Positions 8,849 through 18,020 of a stretch of 64,000 nucleotides of DNA are shown here, one piece after another. The stretch is from DASSJT01 sp963715025 (lineage in GTDB: Bacteria > Actinomycetota > Actinomycetes > Actinomycetales > Dermatophilaceae): positions 62,001-126,000 of the forward strand of contig CAVQQQ010000004.1 of the NCBI GenBank assembly GCA_963715025.1, written 5' to 3'. The position numbers were made by a program, and so were the translations under genes. The notes under the pieces were generated by a model. It was not told the origin of the DNA. It ran no database searches and saw only the letters and a list, made by a program, of their open reading frames with translations. Each line of letters begins with the position of its first letter. The stretch's first letter is position 1.

Positions 8849-10462
8849 CTACTCCCACTCGATGGTGCCCGGAGGCTTGCTCGTGATGTCGAGCACCACC
8901 CGGTTGACCTCGCGCACCTCGTTGGTGATGCGCGTCGAGATCTTCGCCAGAACGTCGAAGGGAACGCGCGTCCAGTCGGCCGTCATCGCGTCCTCCGAGG
9001 AGACCGGGCGCAACACGATGGGGTGGCCGTAGGTGCGGCCGTCGCCCTGTACGCCCACTGATCGCACGTCGGCGAGCAGCACAACGGGGCACTGCCAGAT
9101 CTCGCGGTCGAGGCCAGCAGCGGAGAGCTCCTCGCGGGCGATCTTGTCGGCCGCGCGCAGCACCTCGAGGCGCTCCGCCGTCACCTCTCCGACGATGCGG
9201 ATGCCCAGCCCCGGGCCCGGGAACGGCTGGCGCCACACAATCGCCTCGGGGACGCCGAGCTCGAGACCGACCTGGCGGACCTCGTCCTTGAACAGGGAGC
9301 GCAGCGGCTCGATCAGCTTGAACTGCAGGTCGTCGGGCAGCCCGCCGACGTTGTGGTGGGACTTGATGTTGGCCGTGCCGATGCCGCCACCGGACTCCAC
9401 GACATCCGGGTAGAGCGTGCCCTGGACCAGGAACTCGACCGGGTGGTCGCCGGCACCCTCGTGCGAGCCGACGACGTCGCGGGCCGCCTGCTCGAAGACC
9501 CGGATGAACTCCCGGCCGATCTTCTTGCGCTTCTCCTCCGGGTCGCTGATGCCGGCCAGTGCGCCGAGGAACCGTTCGCGGGCGTCGACCACGACGAGGT
9601 CGACTCCTGTCGCCGCCACGAACTCCTTCTCGACCTGTTCCGCCTCGCCGGCCCGCAGGAGTCCGTGGTCGACGAACACACAGGTCAGCTGCTCTCCTAC
9701 CGCGCGCTGCACCAGGGCGGCCGCAACCGAGGAGTCGACGCCCCCCGACAGCGCGCACAGCACCCGCTTGTCGCCCACCTGCTCGCGGATCGACGCGACC
9801 AGTTCCTCGACGACGTTGGCTGGTGTCCAGTCGGCGGCGATGCCGGCGCCGCGGTGCAGGAAGTTCTCGAGCACCCGCTGCCCGAAGGTCGAGTGCATCA
9901 CCTCTGGGTGCCACTGGACGCCGTAGAGACGGCGCTCGTCGTCCTCGAACGCCGCGACCGGCGCTCCGGCTGTGGTGGCGGTGACCCGCATGCCTGCGGG
10001 AGCCTCGGTCACCGAGTCGCCGTGGCTCATCCAGACCGACTGCTCGGTGGGCTGACCGTTGAAGAGGACCGACGTCGCGTTGGTGACCGTTGCGGGAGTG
10101 GAGCCGTACTCCCCCAGGCCGGTGTGCGCCACCGTCCCCCCCAGCGCCTGCACCATCGCCTGGAAGCCGTAGCACATGCCGAAGACCGGGATCCCGGCGT
10201 CGAGCAGGGCGGCGTCGAGCCCCGGTGCGCCCTCCTCGTAGACCGACGACGGCCCTCCGGAGAGGATCACCGCGGCCGGCTGCCTGGCCAGCATCTCGGC
10301 CACCGGCAGCGTGTGAGGCACGACCTCGCTGTAGACGCTCGCCTCGCGCACGCGGCGCGCGATCAGCTGGGCGTACTGCGCCCCGAAGTCGACGACGAGG
10401 ACGGGCCTGGCCTGGAGATCGGGTACGGCGGTCGAGTCAGTCTCGATGGAGGCTTCGCTCAC
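8849..10462 (-). CDS. guaA: GMP synthase (glutamine-hydrolysing)
   Basis: A full-length 537-residue enzyme that converts XMP to GMP with glutamine and ATP. The N-terminal class I amidotransferase has FGMCYGFQAM (nucleophile Cys) and GVQWHPEV (His-x-Glu). The ATP-pyrophosphatase domain has the PP-loop ALSGGVDSSVAAALV, and the C-terminal dimerisation domain ends in DITSKPPGTIEWE, the usual terminus. The GTG start overlaps the stop of the DUF3817 gene (GTGA). Together with guaB and guaB3, 6-11 kb away on the same strand, it completes guanine nucleotide synthesis from IMP. Confidence 0.97.
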   Translation of the reverse strand: MSEASIETDSTAVPDLQARPVLVVDFGAQYAQLIARRVREASVYSEVVPHTLPVAEMLARQPAAVILSGGPSSVYEEGAPGLDAALLDAGIPVFGMCYGFQAMVQALGGTVAHTGLGEYGSTPATVTNATSVLFNGQPTEQSVWMSHGDSVTEAPAGMRVTATTAGAPVAAFEDDERRLYGVQWHPEVMHSTFGQRVLENFLHRGAGIAADWTPANVVEELVASIREQVGDKRVLCALSGGVDSSVAAALVQRAVGEQLTCVFVDHGLLRAGEAEQVEKEFVAATGVDLVVVDARERFLGALAGISDPEEKRKKIGREFIRVFEQAARDVVGSHEGAGDHPVEFLVQGTLYPDVVESGGGIGTANIKSHHNVGGLPDDLQFKLIEPLRSLFKDEVRQVGLELGVPEAIVWRQPFPGPGLGIRIVGEVTAERLEVLRAADKIAREELSAAGLDREIWQCPVVLLADVRSVGVQGDGRTYGHPIVLRPVSSEDAMTADWTRVPFDVLAKISTRITNEVREVNRVVLDITSKPPGTIEWE

Positions 10463-10797
10463 GGAGCAAGGCTACCGGCGAGTTGGGGCTCGACCTCACG
10501 CGCCACCTTGCCCTCGGCCCAGAACGAGAGCAGCGGAACCATCCCGGCGAGCATGAGCAGGATCATCTTCCCCATGGTCCAGCCGACCTTGAACCCCAGG
10601 TTGGCGACCGACACGACGTACGCCATGAAGAGCACGCCGTGGATCGGGCTCCACCAGGCCAGCGACTCGTTCTCGAACCCGTAGTGCAGCACCACCTCGA
10701 GGGTCAGGATCAGCAGGCCCACGCCCACGGCGAACGCCATCACCTTGAAGAACCCCAACGCCTTGCGCGCTGCCTTCGGGTCGCTGATCTCACTCAC
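10459..10797 (-). CDS. DUF3817 family membrane protein
   Basis: A 112-residue protein with three hydrophobic segments: FFKVMAFAVGVGLLILTLEVV, HGVLFMAYVVSVANLGF and GKMILLMLAGMVPLLSFW. The pattern with WWSPIHGVLFMAYV is that of the actinobacterial DUF3817 family, whose function is unknown. It is coupled by four-base overlaps to the SURF1 gene before it and to guaA after it, so it belongs to a three-gene transcription unit. Confidence 0.85.
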   Translation of the reverse strand: MSEISDPKAARKALGFFKVMAFAVGVGLLILTLEVVLHYGFENESLAWWSPIHGVLFMAYVVSVANLGFKVGWTMGKMILLMLAGMVPLLSFWAEGKVAREVEPQLAGSLAP

Positions 10798-11558
10798 GGA
10801 CTGCTCTCCTCTGCCGGGACTCTGGCTGCAGGGCTTGACGGCTCTGCCTGCGCATCATCGCGCACCATCCTGAACCACATGTAGGCAGCGAACAGGGCGA
10901 AGATCCACCACTGGAAGGCGTACGCCGCGTTGCGCCACGCCAGGCCATGCGAAATCTGCGGCGGCGGCACCCGCTCGATCCCGGCCATGGCGGATGCCGG
11001 GAGCGGCGACTCGGCCAGCGCGAACACGAACGCGTTGTAGATCTCCCCTGGCAGCTGGTTGACCAGCACGCTCAGGTCGACCGATCCGATCTGCCCGGAC
11101 TCGGTGGGAGGCACCTGCGCCGGCCCCTCTCCTGGCGCCAGCGAGCCGGTCACGGTCACCGAGCCCGTCGGCGGGGCCGGCGCGCTCGGCGACGTCACGA
11201 ACCCGCGCACCACTGGCAGCACGGCACCAGTCTCGGCCACGCGCAGCGGCGTCAGCACCCAGTAGCCGCTCTTCCCGTGCAGGCGGCGACCGGTCACGAG
11301 GAACTGGCTCGCCCCGGCATACGTGCCGGTGGCGGTGACCCGCCGCCCGGTGGCATCGTTCGGGAAGCCGGAGTGCGGCTTGAGAACGTTCGAGATCGAG
11401 GTGACCGGCAGGCTGGGCGCCCTCTTGAGCGCTTCGGCGCGGCCCTTGTCGCGTGCGACGTTGAGCTGCCACAGGCCGAGCAGGGTGAACGCGACCATCA
11501 CGGCCACGACCACCGCCAGCAGCCCGAGCCAGCGGGGCTTGAGGGCGGTTCGCAGCAC
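10794..11558 (-). CDS. SURF1-like cytochrome oxidase assembly protein
   Basis: A 254-residue protein with the SURF1 layout: an N-terminal membrane helix (WLGLLAVVVAVMVAFTLLGLWQL), a periplasmic domain with the conserved TGRRVTATGTY and GYWVLTPLR, a proline-rich stretch, and a C-terminal helix in the typical RNAAYAFQWWIFALFAAYMW. SURF1 proteins help assemble haem-copper oxidases. It starts at GTG 11558 and is the first gene of the SURF1-DUF3817-guaA run. The tail of about 25 residues is low in complexity. Confidence 0.88.
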   Translation of the reverse strand: MLRTALKPRWLGLLAVVVAVMVAFTLLGLWQLNVARDKGRAEALKRAPSLPVTSISNVLKPHSGFPNDATGRRVTATGTYAGASQFLVTGRRLHGKSGYWVLTPLRVAETGAVLPVVRGFVTSPSAPAPPTGSVTVTGSLAPGEGPAQVPPTESGQIGSVDLSVLVNQLPGEIYNAFVFALAESPLPASAMAGIERVPPPQISHGLAWRNAAYAFQWWIFALFAAYMWFRMVRDDAQAEPSSPAARVPAEESSP

Positions 11559-11562
11559 CGGG

Positions 11563-12822
11563 TCAGGCTACGGGACGCCTCGTGTCGTCGTAGACGAGGA
11601 TGCTGCCGCCGTAGCAGGCGACCCACACGGCCTTCTTGGTGGGTTCATACGTGATGCCGATCGGGAAGCCGTCGGTGGGGTCGGTCTCCAGCACCTTCAT
11701 GTCCTTGGTGCGCACCTTCGACACTGTGGAGGACTCGTAGTTGACCACATAGATCGCGGTGCCGTCGGGTGAGATCGCCATTGACCGCGGTGCCTTGCCC
11801 GTGATGGTCGAGTTGACGACCCGACCCGTGGCAGTCGACACCTTGACGACGTTACCGGAGCGGTTGTTGGTGACGTAGATGTACTTCTCGTCTGGTGACA
11901 TGACGATGTGCCGGGGGCTGTCCCCGGGCTGGGAGAACGGTGTCACCTGGTGGCTGTGGAGGTCGACGCGCACGATCTTGTCGGAACCCATCAAGGCGAC
12001 GTATGCCGTGCGGCTGTCCTTGGTGACCACGATGCCCCTGGGGTAGGTGCCGGGCAGCGAGACCCGGGCGACCTCGCGGTTGGCCGCGGTGTCGATGATG
12101 GAGAGGTCCCACGTGCACCAGTTCGTGACCAGGACGAGATTTCCGTTTGGCGTCACCGCGACGTACTTCGGCACAGCACCTACCGGGACCACTTTCTCGA
12201 TCGCGTAGGTCTCGGTGTTGATCTTGTAGACGAAGCTCTCGTCGGTGCCGTCGCCCTTCTGGCACGAGTCGAGGCCCTCGGGGCCGAAGTTGGCGCCATA
12301 CATCGAGTAGTTGGACACCCACGCGTGCTTGCTGTCAGGGGTGAACGCCATCTCGACGGGCGCGCCTCGGCTGACCCCAGGGTGCCCGTCAATGCCGTAG
12401 TCGGACAGCGTCACGGAGTCCGGGATGGTCTGAAGCTGGTCGCCGGCGGCGTCGAAGACCGACACCGTGTGCGTGTACATCATGTTCTGGGCGAAGACTT
12501 GGCCGTGGCTCGAGGCCACCACAGACTTCGGCGACATCTGCCCCGTGATGCGCCGGACCCGCTGCATACTCGTCTCCGACGAGGGGGTCGCGGAACGAGC
12601 GGCCGTCGGTGGAGCCTGGGTGTGCGTGGCCGTCGGCTTGGCGGTGGGAACGGCGACGTGCTTCTGGTCGGCAGCGGTCGGCTCGGAGACCCCCGGCCCG
12701 CCGAACAGCCGGGCGACTCCGAAGGACACCAGGGCGAGCAGGGCGACGGCTCCCACCAGGGCAGCGAAACGCCGCCGGGCGTACCGGCGACTAACCATCC
12801 TGGACTGATGGCGTGTGACCAC
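11563..12822 (-). CDS. Membrane-anchored YncE-like beta-propeller protein
   Basis: A 419-residue protein. A basic N-terminus and one hydrophobic segment (FAALVGAVALLALVSFGVA) are followed by a Thr/Pro/Ala-rich linker and then repeated blades such as KYVAVTPNGNLVLVTN, RGIVVTKDSRTAYVA, RHIVMSPDEKYIYVTNN and RSMAISPDGTAIYVVNY, each about 40 residues apart. This is the YncE/SMP-30-type 7-bladed propeller. It is probably exported and anchored; its ligand is unknown. GTG 12822 and the in-frame ATG at 12798 are both possible starts. Only four bases separate its stop from the SURF1 start. Confidence 0.8.
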   Translation of the reverse strand: MVTRHQSRMVSRRYARRRFAALVGAVALLALVSFGVARLFGGPGVSEPTAADQKHVAVPTAKPTATHTQAPPTAARSATPSSETSMQRVRRITGQMSPKSVVASSHGQVFAQNMMYTHTVSVFDAAGDQLQTIPDSVTLSDYGIDGHPGVSRGAPVEMAFTPDSKHAWVSNYSMYGANFGPEGLDSCQKGDGTDESFVYKINTETYAIEKVVPVGAVPKYVAVTPNGNLVLVTNWCTWDLSIIDTAANREVARVSLPGTYPRGIVVTKDSRTAYVALMGSDKIVRVDLHSHQVTPFSQPGDSPRHIVMSPDEKYIYVTNNRSGNVVKVSTATGRVVNSTITGKAPRSMAISPDGTAIYVVNYESSTVSKVRTKDMKVLETDPTDGFPIGITYEPTKKAVWVACYGGSILVYDDTRRPVA

Positions 12823-13133
12823 GAGGAATCCTCACAACAGCACGACGTACCCGACGACGTGTGGAACGTGCGCGCATACACTACCTGCCCCGCGCTCGGA
12901 CCCCCGACATTCGGGCCGCCACGGCCCGCCTCTGAAACCTCCGCGACCCGGCCGTACCCCGGGGTCCGTGGATCGTTGGGACGTGTGACGCGGTCGGGGA
13001 CACCGCACCGGCTCGGTCTCCGACCGCGCCGTCCAGAGATGGTCTACGACCCCGGCGGGGGCCTGCGTCCGTGCAGGGGGCGGCCGGCCCCGTCCGGCTT
13101 GCACCGTCGCGCGTCACCGCGGCTCGGGAGCGA
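12823..13133. other. Intergenic region with no recognised gene
   Basis: These 311 bases separate the beta-propeller gene from the GMC oxidoreductase stop; both genes are on the minus strand. I see no open frame with protein-like composition and no strong hairpin with a T-run. It must contain the promoter of the beta-propeller gene, but no clear -35/-10 pair can be picked out. Confidence 0.4.
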
Positions 13134-14912
13134 TCAGACGACTTGGCCCAGCCGGCTGCTCTCGTGCGTGTAGCGCGATACCGCGGGTCGCCGGGCCGCC
13201 ACCGGCTCCAGACGCCGGTAGGGCGCCCCCTGGCGCGGCCGCGGGTCGGCTTCGCCCAGGTTGGGCCACAACGACATGGCACGCTCGGCCTGTGCGGTGA
13301 TCGTGAGCGAGGGGTTGACGCCGAGGTTGGCGGAGATCGCCGTGCCATCCACCACGTGCAGGCCTGGGTACCCCCACACGCGGTGGTACGGGTCGACGAC
13401 GCCGCGGTCCGGCGAGTCGGCGATGACGGCGCCGCCCAGGAAGTGGGCAGTCAGGGGGATGTCGAAGACCTCCCCCCAGCTGCCGCCAGGGTAGGCACGG
13501 CGGCCGGTGCGCTCCGCGAGCAGGCGTGCCAGCACCCGCATGGAGCGGTGCCCCGCCTCGATATAGGTCGGGTTCGGCTCGCCGTGGCCCTGGCGGGACG
13601 TGATCGTGCGGCCACCGAACAGGGTGCGGCGACCCCGGGTCTGGAGCGAGTTGTCCCGCGACTGCATGACCAGGCCAATGATGGTGCGCTCGCTGAACTT
13701 CCACGTGGTGGGCTGCAGCCGCAGCATGGCCAGGGGGTCCTTGATGACTTGCCCGAGGAACCGCAGCGGGCGCGGCAGCCGTCCACCGCCCGGCACGGCG
13801 ATGGTCGAGAGGGCGCCCATCACGTTCGAGCCCTTGCCGTAGCGGACGTTCTCGACATGGGTGTCCTCCTCCGGGAAGAAGGACGACGTGATGGCGACCC
13901 CCCTTGACAGGTCCATGTTGGGGGGCACCTTGTCGGTGACAGCACCGAGCAGGGCCTCGGAGTTGGTCCGGGTCAGGTACCCCACGCGGCGGGAGAGCCG
14001 GGGCAGCGCCCCGGTGTCCTTCATGGTGTGCAGGAGCATCTGCGTCCCCCACGCCCCTGCCGCGAACACGACCTGGCGGGCAGTGACGGACTTCTGGGTG
14101 CGCTTGCGCCGCCAAGAACCGGTGCTCACAGTCAGGACTTCGTATGCCGTCCGGTCGCCGTCGCCGGCCACGGTCGCCCCACCCTCTGGCCGGGGAACCT
14201 GGACCTCCGTGACCCGCACCACCGTGCGCATGGGCTCGATCGTGACCCCTAGTCTCTCCGCGAGCGCGAGGTAGTTCTTGACCAGCGTGTTCTTGGCGCC
14301 CACCCGGCAGCCGACCATGCAGTTGCCGCACTCGGTGCACCCCGTTCGCCGCGGGCCGGCGCCACCGAAGTAGGGGTCGTTCACCTCCTCACCAGGCTTG
14401 CCGAAGAACACCCCCACCGGGGTCTTGCGGAACGTATCGCCCACGCCGAGCTCGACGGCGGCGTCGCGCATCATCTGCTCCACGGGGCCCTCGCAGGGGT
14501 TGGTGACCACGCCGAGCATGGTCTGGGCCATCCGGTAGTGCGGGGCAAGCTCGTCCTGCCAGTCGGTGATGTCGCGCCACTGGGGATCCTGGAAGAACGG
14601 CCGCGGCGGGACGTAAAGGGTGTTGGCGAAGTTGAGCGACCCGCCCCCTACTCCCGCGCCGCCGAGAATCATGACATCGGGGAGCCGGTGCAGGCGCTGG
14701 ACGCCGAAGCAGCCAAGGGCCGGCGCCCAGAGGTAGCGCCGGAGGTTCCACGAGGTCTTGGCGAAATCGTCGTCGGCGAACCGGCGTCCGGCCTCGACAA
14801 CGTGGACTCGGTAGCCCTTCTCGGCCAGGCGAAGGGCGCTGACTGACCCGCCAAAGCCGGAACCGATGACCACGACGTCGTAGTCGACGTCGCGCTCGCT
14901 CCTGGGGCTCAC
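13134..14912 (-). CDS. GMC-family oxidoreductase (cholesterol oxidase ChoD-like)
   Basis: A 592-residue FAD enzyme. The dinucleotide-binding motif VVVIGSGFGGSVSALRLAEK is at the N-terminus, with ILGGAGVGGGSLNFANT downstream. The cysteine-rich segment CTECGNCMVGCRVGAKN is the hallmark of the mycobacterial Rv3409c-type proteins, and the C-terminal HVVDGTAISANLGVNPSLTI completes the GMC pattern. The substrate is not established; annotation as cholesterol oxidase is by family only. GTG 14912 is chosen because it overlaps the aldehyde dehydrogenase stop (GTGA) and precedes the FAD motif directly. The location next to guaB3 mirrors the mycobacterial order guaB-guaB3-choD. Confidence 0.88.
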   Translation of the reverse strand: MSPRSERDVDYDVVVIGSGFGGSVSALRLAEKGYRVHVVEAGRRFADDDFAKTSWNLRRYLWAPALGCFGVQRLHRLPDVMILGGAGVGGGSLNFANTLYVPPRPFFQDPQWRDITDWQDELAPHYRMAQTMLGVVTNPCEGPVEQMMRDAAVELGVGDTFRKTPVGVFFGKPGEEVNDPYFGGAGPRRTGCTECGNCMVGCRVGAKNTLVKNYLALAERLGVTIEPMRTVVRVTEVQVPRPEGGATVAGDGDRTAYEVLTVSTGSWRRKRTQKSVTARQVVFAAGAWGTQMLLHTMKDTGALPRLSRRVGYLTRTNSEALLGAVTDKVPPNMDLSRGVAITSSFFPEEDTHVENVRYGKGSNVMGALSTIAVPGGGRLPRPLRFLGQVIKDPLAMLRLQPTTWKFSERTIIGLVMQSRDNSLQTRGRRTLFGGRTITSRQGHGEPNPTYIEAGHRSMRVLARLLAERTGRRAYPGGSWGEVFDIPLTAHFLGGAVIADSPDRGVVDPYHRVWGYPGLHVVDGTAISANLGVNPSLTITAQAERAMSLWPNLGEADPRPRQGAPYRRLEPVAARRPAVSRYTHESSRLGQVV

Positions 14913-16501
14913 GCGCGCCCCACCGCCTTGAGCACCCGGAGGGATAGGGTCATGGCCTTGGTCCAGGCCTCCTCGCCCATGCCGAAGGCAGGCCCGAGGG
15001 GAATGAGGTGCTGCGATGCGATGGTCTGTGCCTCCGTGTACTTGAGGATGCCCTCGACACCGTGCCGGCGCGAGACACCCGACGCCTTCATGCCGCCCAT
15101 GGGGGCGGCGATGCTCCCCCACGCCGCGCCGTAGGCCTCGTTGATGTTGACCGTGCCCGCTTCGATCCGGGCGGCGATGGCTCGTCCGCGCCGGATGTCG
15201 CGGGTGAAGATCGCGGCATTGAGCCCGTACTCGGTGTCGTTCGCGATCGCCACGGCCTCGTCGTCGGAGGCGACCCGGTAGATCGAGACGACCGGGCCGA
15301 AGGTCTCGTCGTCGCGAAGGTGCATGTCCTTGGTGGTACCGGTGAGCACCGTCGGCTCGTAGAAGTACGGGCCGATGTCGGGGCGCGGCCGGCCCCCGGT
15401 CAGCACCACCGCTCCCTTGGAGCGCGCGTCCTCGACGTGGGCCCGGACCTTCTCCAGCTGGGCGGCGGAGGCGAGCGAGCCCATGTCGTTGCCGTAGGCG
15501 AGATCAGCACCGAGCCGCATCGTCGCTACCTTGGCCACGAAGCGCTCGGTGAACTCGTCGGCAATCGCCGTGTGGACGAGGAGTCGCTCCTTGGAGATGC
15601 ACAGCTGCCCCGCGGACGAGAAACAGCCCCGGATGGCGCCGTCGACTGCCCGGTCGAGGTCGGCGTCGGCCGCGATGTACATGCTGTTCTTGCCGCCGAG
15701 CTCCAGGCTGACGCCGATCAGCCGCCTGGCGGCTGCTGCCCCGACATGCCGACCGGTCGGCGTCGAGCCGGTGAAGCAGAGGTAGTCCACCGAGTCCACC
15801 ACCGCCTGGCCGACGGTCGGCCCGTCGCCCAGCACGACGGTCAGCACGTCCTCGGGAAGGCCGGCCTCGGCGAGCATCGCCACGGCGGCCAGCGCGGTCA
15901 CCGAGCCCTGGGGATCGGGCCGCAGGACGACGGCGTTGCCCGCCATGATCGCCGGGAGAGCGTCGGTGATCGGGACGGTCAACGGATAGTTCCACGGCGA
16001 GACGACGCCCACGACACCCTTGGGATGGCGCACCTCGGTCACACGCGTCAGCCCCGGGAACAGGCCGGGACGGCGGCGGTCGCGCAGCAGCTCGCGCGCG
16101 GTGCGGGCGTAGTAGCGCGAGACCAGGGCGACGTCGGCCACCTCCTCGAACGCCTGTCGGCGGGTCTTGCCAGACTCGAGCTGCACCAGGTCGAGCAGCT
16201 CGGCCTGACGGCTCAGGACGATGTCGTGGAACCGCAGCAACACGCTCTCGCGCAGACGGAACGGTGTGCGAGCCCACGCCTTCTGCGCCGTGCGGGCGAT
16301 CCGCACGGCGGCGGCCACGTCGTCCGGCGACGACGAAGGCAGCGAGGCGAGCGGGGCGCCGGTCAGGGGCGTGTGCGTGATGAAGTGGGCGGGGCCGGGG
16401 CCACAAACCACGCGACGGGCGAGGGCTCGCACCTGAGCCGGGTCAACGGCATACGTCGCAGTGGGGTTCGTCTCGGGGTCGACGATCATTTCTGATGTCA
16501 T
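14909..16501 (-). CDS. Succinate-semialdehyde dehydrogenase-like aldehyde dehydrogenase
   Basis: A 530-residue NAD(P)-dependent aldehyde dehydrogenase of the GabD2 type. The catalytic Glu is in SLELGGKNSMYI and the nucleophile Cys in SSAGQLCISKERL; FTGSTPTGRHVG is the cofactor loop. The long N-terminal lead before ITHTPLTGAPLASLP fits GabD2 proteins. It would oxidise succinate semialdehyde or a related aldehyde. It is the first gene of a pair with the GMC oxidoreductase, coupled by a four-base overlap, so the two may act in sequence on an alcohol/aldehyde (inference). Confidence 0.87.
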   Translation of the reverse strand: MTSEMIVDPETNPTATYAVDPAQVRALARRVVCGPGPAHFITHTPLTGAPLASLPSSSPDDVAAAVRIARTAQKAWARTPFRLRESVLLRFHDIVLSRQAELLDLVQLESGKTRRQAFEEVADVALVSRYYARTARELLRDRRRPGLFPGLTRVTEVRHPKGVVGVVSPWNYPLTVPITDALPAIMAGNAVVLRPDPQGSVTALAAVAMLAEAGLPEDVLTVVLGDGPTVGQAVVDSVDYLCFTGSTPTGRHVGAAAARRLIGVSLELGGKNSMYIAADADLDRAVDGAIRGCFSSAGQLCISKERLLVHTAIADEFTERFVAKVATMRLGADLAYGNDMGSLASAAQLEKVRAHVEDARSKGAVVLTGGRPRPDIGPYFYEPTVLTGTTKDMHLRDDETFGPVVSIYRVASDDEAVAIANDTEYGLNAAIFTRDIRRGRAIAARIEAGTVNINEAYGAAWGSIAAPMGGMKASGVSRRHGVEGILKYTEAQTIASQHLIPLGPAFGMGEEAWTKAMTLSLRVLKAVGRA

Positions 16502-16553
16502 TACTTGAGAGTAACCTCAGCACCACGGCGAGACCAGAGGCGAGCCCTGTGAT

Positions 16554-16785
16554 GTGCCGGACGGTCCAGCGGACACTGCGGCCAATCAGGCCCGGACCAT
16601 CGACGACGTGAGCGGCGGGCGGTTCGTGCTTGGTCTTGGCTCGGCAGCTGGCAGACCCGCTCGGACGCTATGCCGAGGCCGGCCTGGACGAGTTCATCGT
16701 GCTGGAGGGGCACCTCGGCGGCGATCCCGCACGCTCGATCGAGCTGTTCGACCTGATGCCCACGAGGTGTTTCCCCGGGTGGCCT
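16554..16785 (+). pseudogene. Remnant of a luciferase-like (F420-dependent type) monooxygenase
   Basis: Two short pieces in different frames look like parts of one family. The first (about 16581-16650) reads ARTIDDVSGGRFVLGLGS, the typical S-G-G-R-F-x-L-G-L-G signature near the cofactor site. The second (about 16653-16770) reads LADPLGRYAEAGLDEFIV then GHLGGDPARSIELFDLM, a typical C-terminal segment. The middle of the gene (more than 100 residues) and the N-terminus are missing. It lies between the aldehyde dehydrogenase start and the guaB3 stop and fills most of that 312-base gap. Confidence 0.6.
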
Positions 16786-16813
16786 GAGGCCCGCCGAAGG
16801 CGCCGGACGCCGC

Positions 16814-17935
16814 CTAACTCCGCTGGTACGGCGCGACCACGACCTCCACCCGCTGGAACTCCTTCAGGTCGGAGTAGCCCGTGGTCGCCATCGCCCGGCG
16901 CAGGGCGCCGATCAGGTTCGTGGTGCCGTCGGCGATGCGGCCCGGGCCGAACAGAATCTCTGCCAGGGCAGCGAGCCCGCCGACCTCGACCCGCTCGCCG
17001 CGGGGCAACTCCTGGTGGTGGGCCTCGGGGCCCCAGTGGTAGCCGCGGCCGGGTGCCTCGTTGGCGCGGGCCAGGGCAGCCCCGAGCATGACGGCATCAG
17101 CCCCGCAGGCGATCGCCTTGACGATGTCGCCACTCGTTCCAACCCCGCCGTCGGCGATGACATGCACATAGCGGCCGCCGGACTCGTCGAGGTAGTCGCG
17201 CCGGGCGGCGGCGACGTCAGCAATGGCCGAGGCCATCGGAGCGTGGATGCCGAGGGTCAGGCGCGTCGTGTGGGCGGCCCCTCCCCCGAAGCCCACGAGC
17301 ACGCCGGCCGCGCCGGTGCGCATGAGGTGGAGGGCCGCGGTGTAGGAGGCGGCTCCGCCGACGATGACCGGCACGTCGAGCTCGTAGATGAACCGCTTGA
17401 GGTTCAGCGGCTCGGCCCGCCCCGAGACGTGCTCGGCCGAGACCGTCGTGCCGCGGATGACGAAGAGATCCACGCCCGCGTCGGCGACCGACTTCCACAG
17501 CTGCTGGGTCCGCTGGGGGGTGAGGGCGCCCGCAACGGTGACGCCGGCCTCGCGCACCTCGCGGAGCCGGTCGGTGATCAGGTCGGGCTGGATCGGCGCG
17601 TCGTAGATCTCCTGCATCCGTCGCGTGGCCAGGCCGGGGTCGAGGGTGGCGATCTCCGCCAGGAGGGGGGTGGGGTCGTCGTAGCGGGTCCACAGTCCCT
17701 CGAGGTCGATGACCGGCAGGCCACCCAGCCGGCCCAGGGCGATCGCCGTCTGCGGCGACATGACCGAGTCCATCGGCGCCGCGATGACGGGGATGTCGAA
17801 GTGGTAGGCGTCGATCTGCCACGAGACCGACACCTCTTCCGGGTCGCGGGTGCGGCGCGAGGGCACGACGGCGATGTCGTCGAACGAATAGGCCCTGCGG
17901 CCGCGCTTGCCCCGGCCGATCTCGATCTCAGTCAC
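16814..17935 (-). CDS. guaB3: GuaB3 family IMP dehydrogenase-related protein
   Basis: A 373-residue TIM-barrel protein beginning EIGRGKRGRRAYSFDDIAVVPSRRTRDPEEV, the standard GuaB3 opening. It has the IMPDH-like phosphate-binding ADGGVGTSGDIVKAIACGADAVMLG but no CBS domains. The loop FVIRGTTVSAEHVS takes the position of the IMPDH catalytic cysteine loop and has no Cys there. GuaB3 is widespread in actinobacteria next to guaB and its role is less settled than that of GuaB; some family members have been reported to act on GMP. It lies 3 kb from guaB, separated by the subtilase gene. Confidence 0.93.
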   Translation of the reverse strand: MTEIEIGRGKRGRRAYSFDDIAVVPSRRTRDPEEVSVSWQIDAYHFDIPVIAAPMDSVMSPQTAIALGRLGGLPVIDLEGLWTRYDDPTPLLAEIATLDPGLATRRMQEIYDAPIQPDLITDRLREVREAGVTVAGALTPQRTQQLWKSVADAGVDLFVIRGTTVSAEHVSGRAEPLNLKRFIYELDVPVIVGGAASYTAALHLMRTGAAGVLVGFGGGAAHTTRLTLGIHAPMASAIADVAAARRDYLDESGGRYVHVIADGGVGTSGDIVKAIACGADAVMLGAALARANEAPGRGYHWGPEAHHQELPRGERVEVGGLAALAEILFGPGRIADGTTNLIGALRRAMATTGYSDLKEFQRVEVVVAPYQRS

Positions 17936-18020
17936 GCGGCGATGCTATCGGTGGCGTCGGGCGACGGTTCCACCGCAAGGAGGTCCAGCCGGCTGCCGCG
18001 TGGGCGCCCTGCGGGTGACG

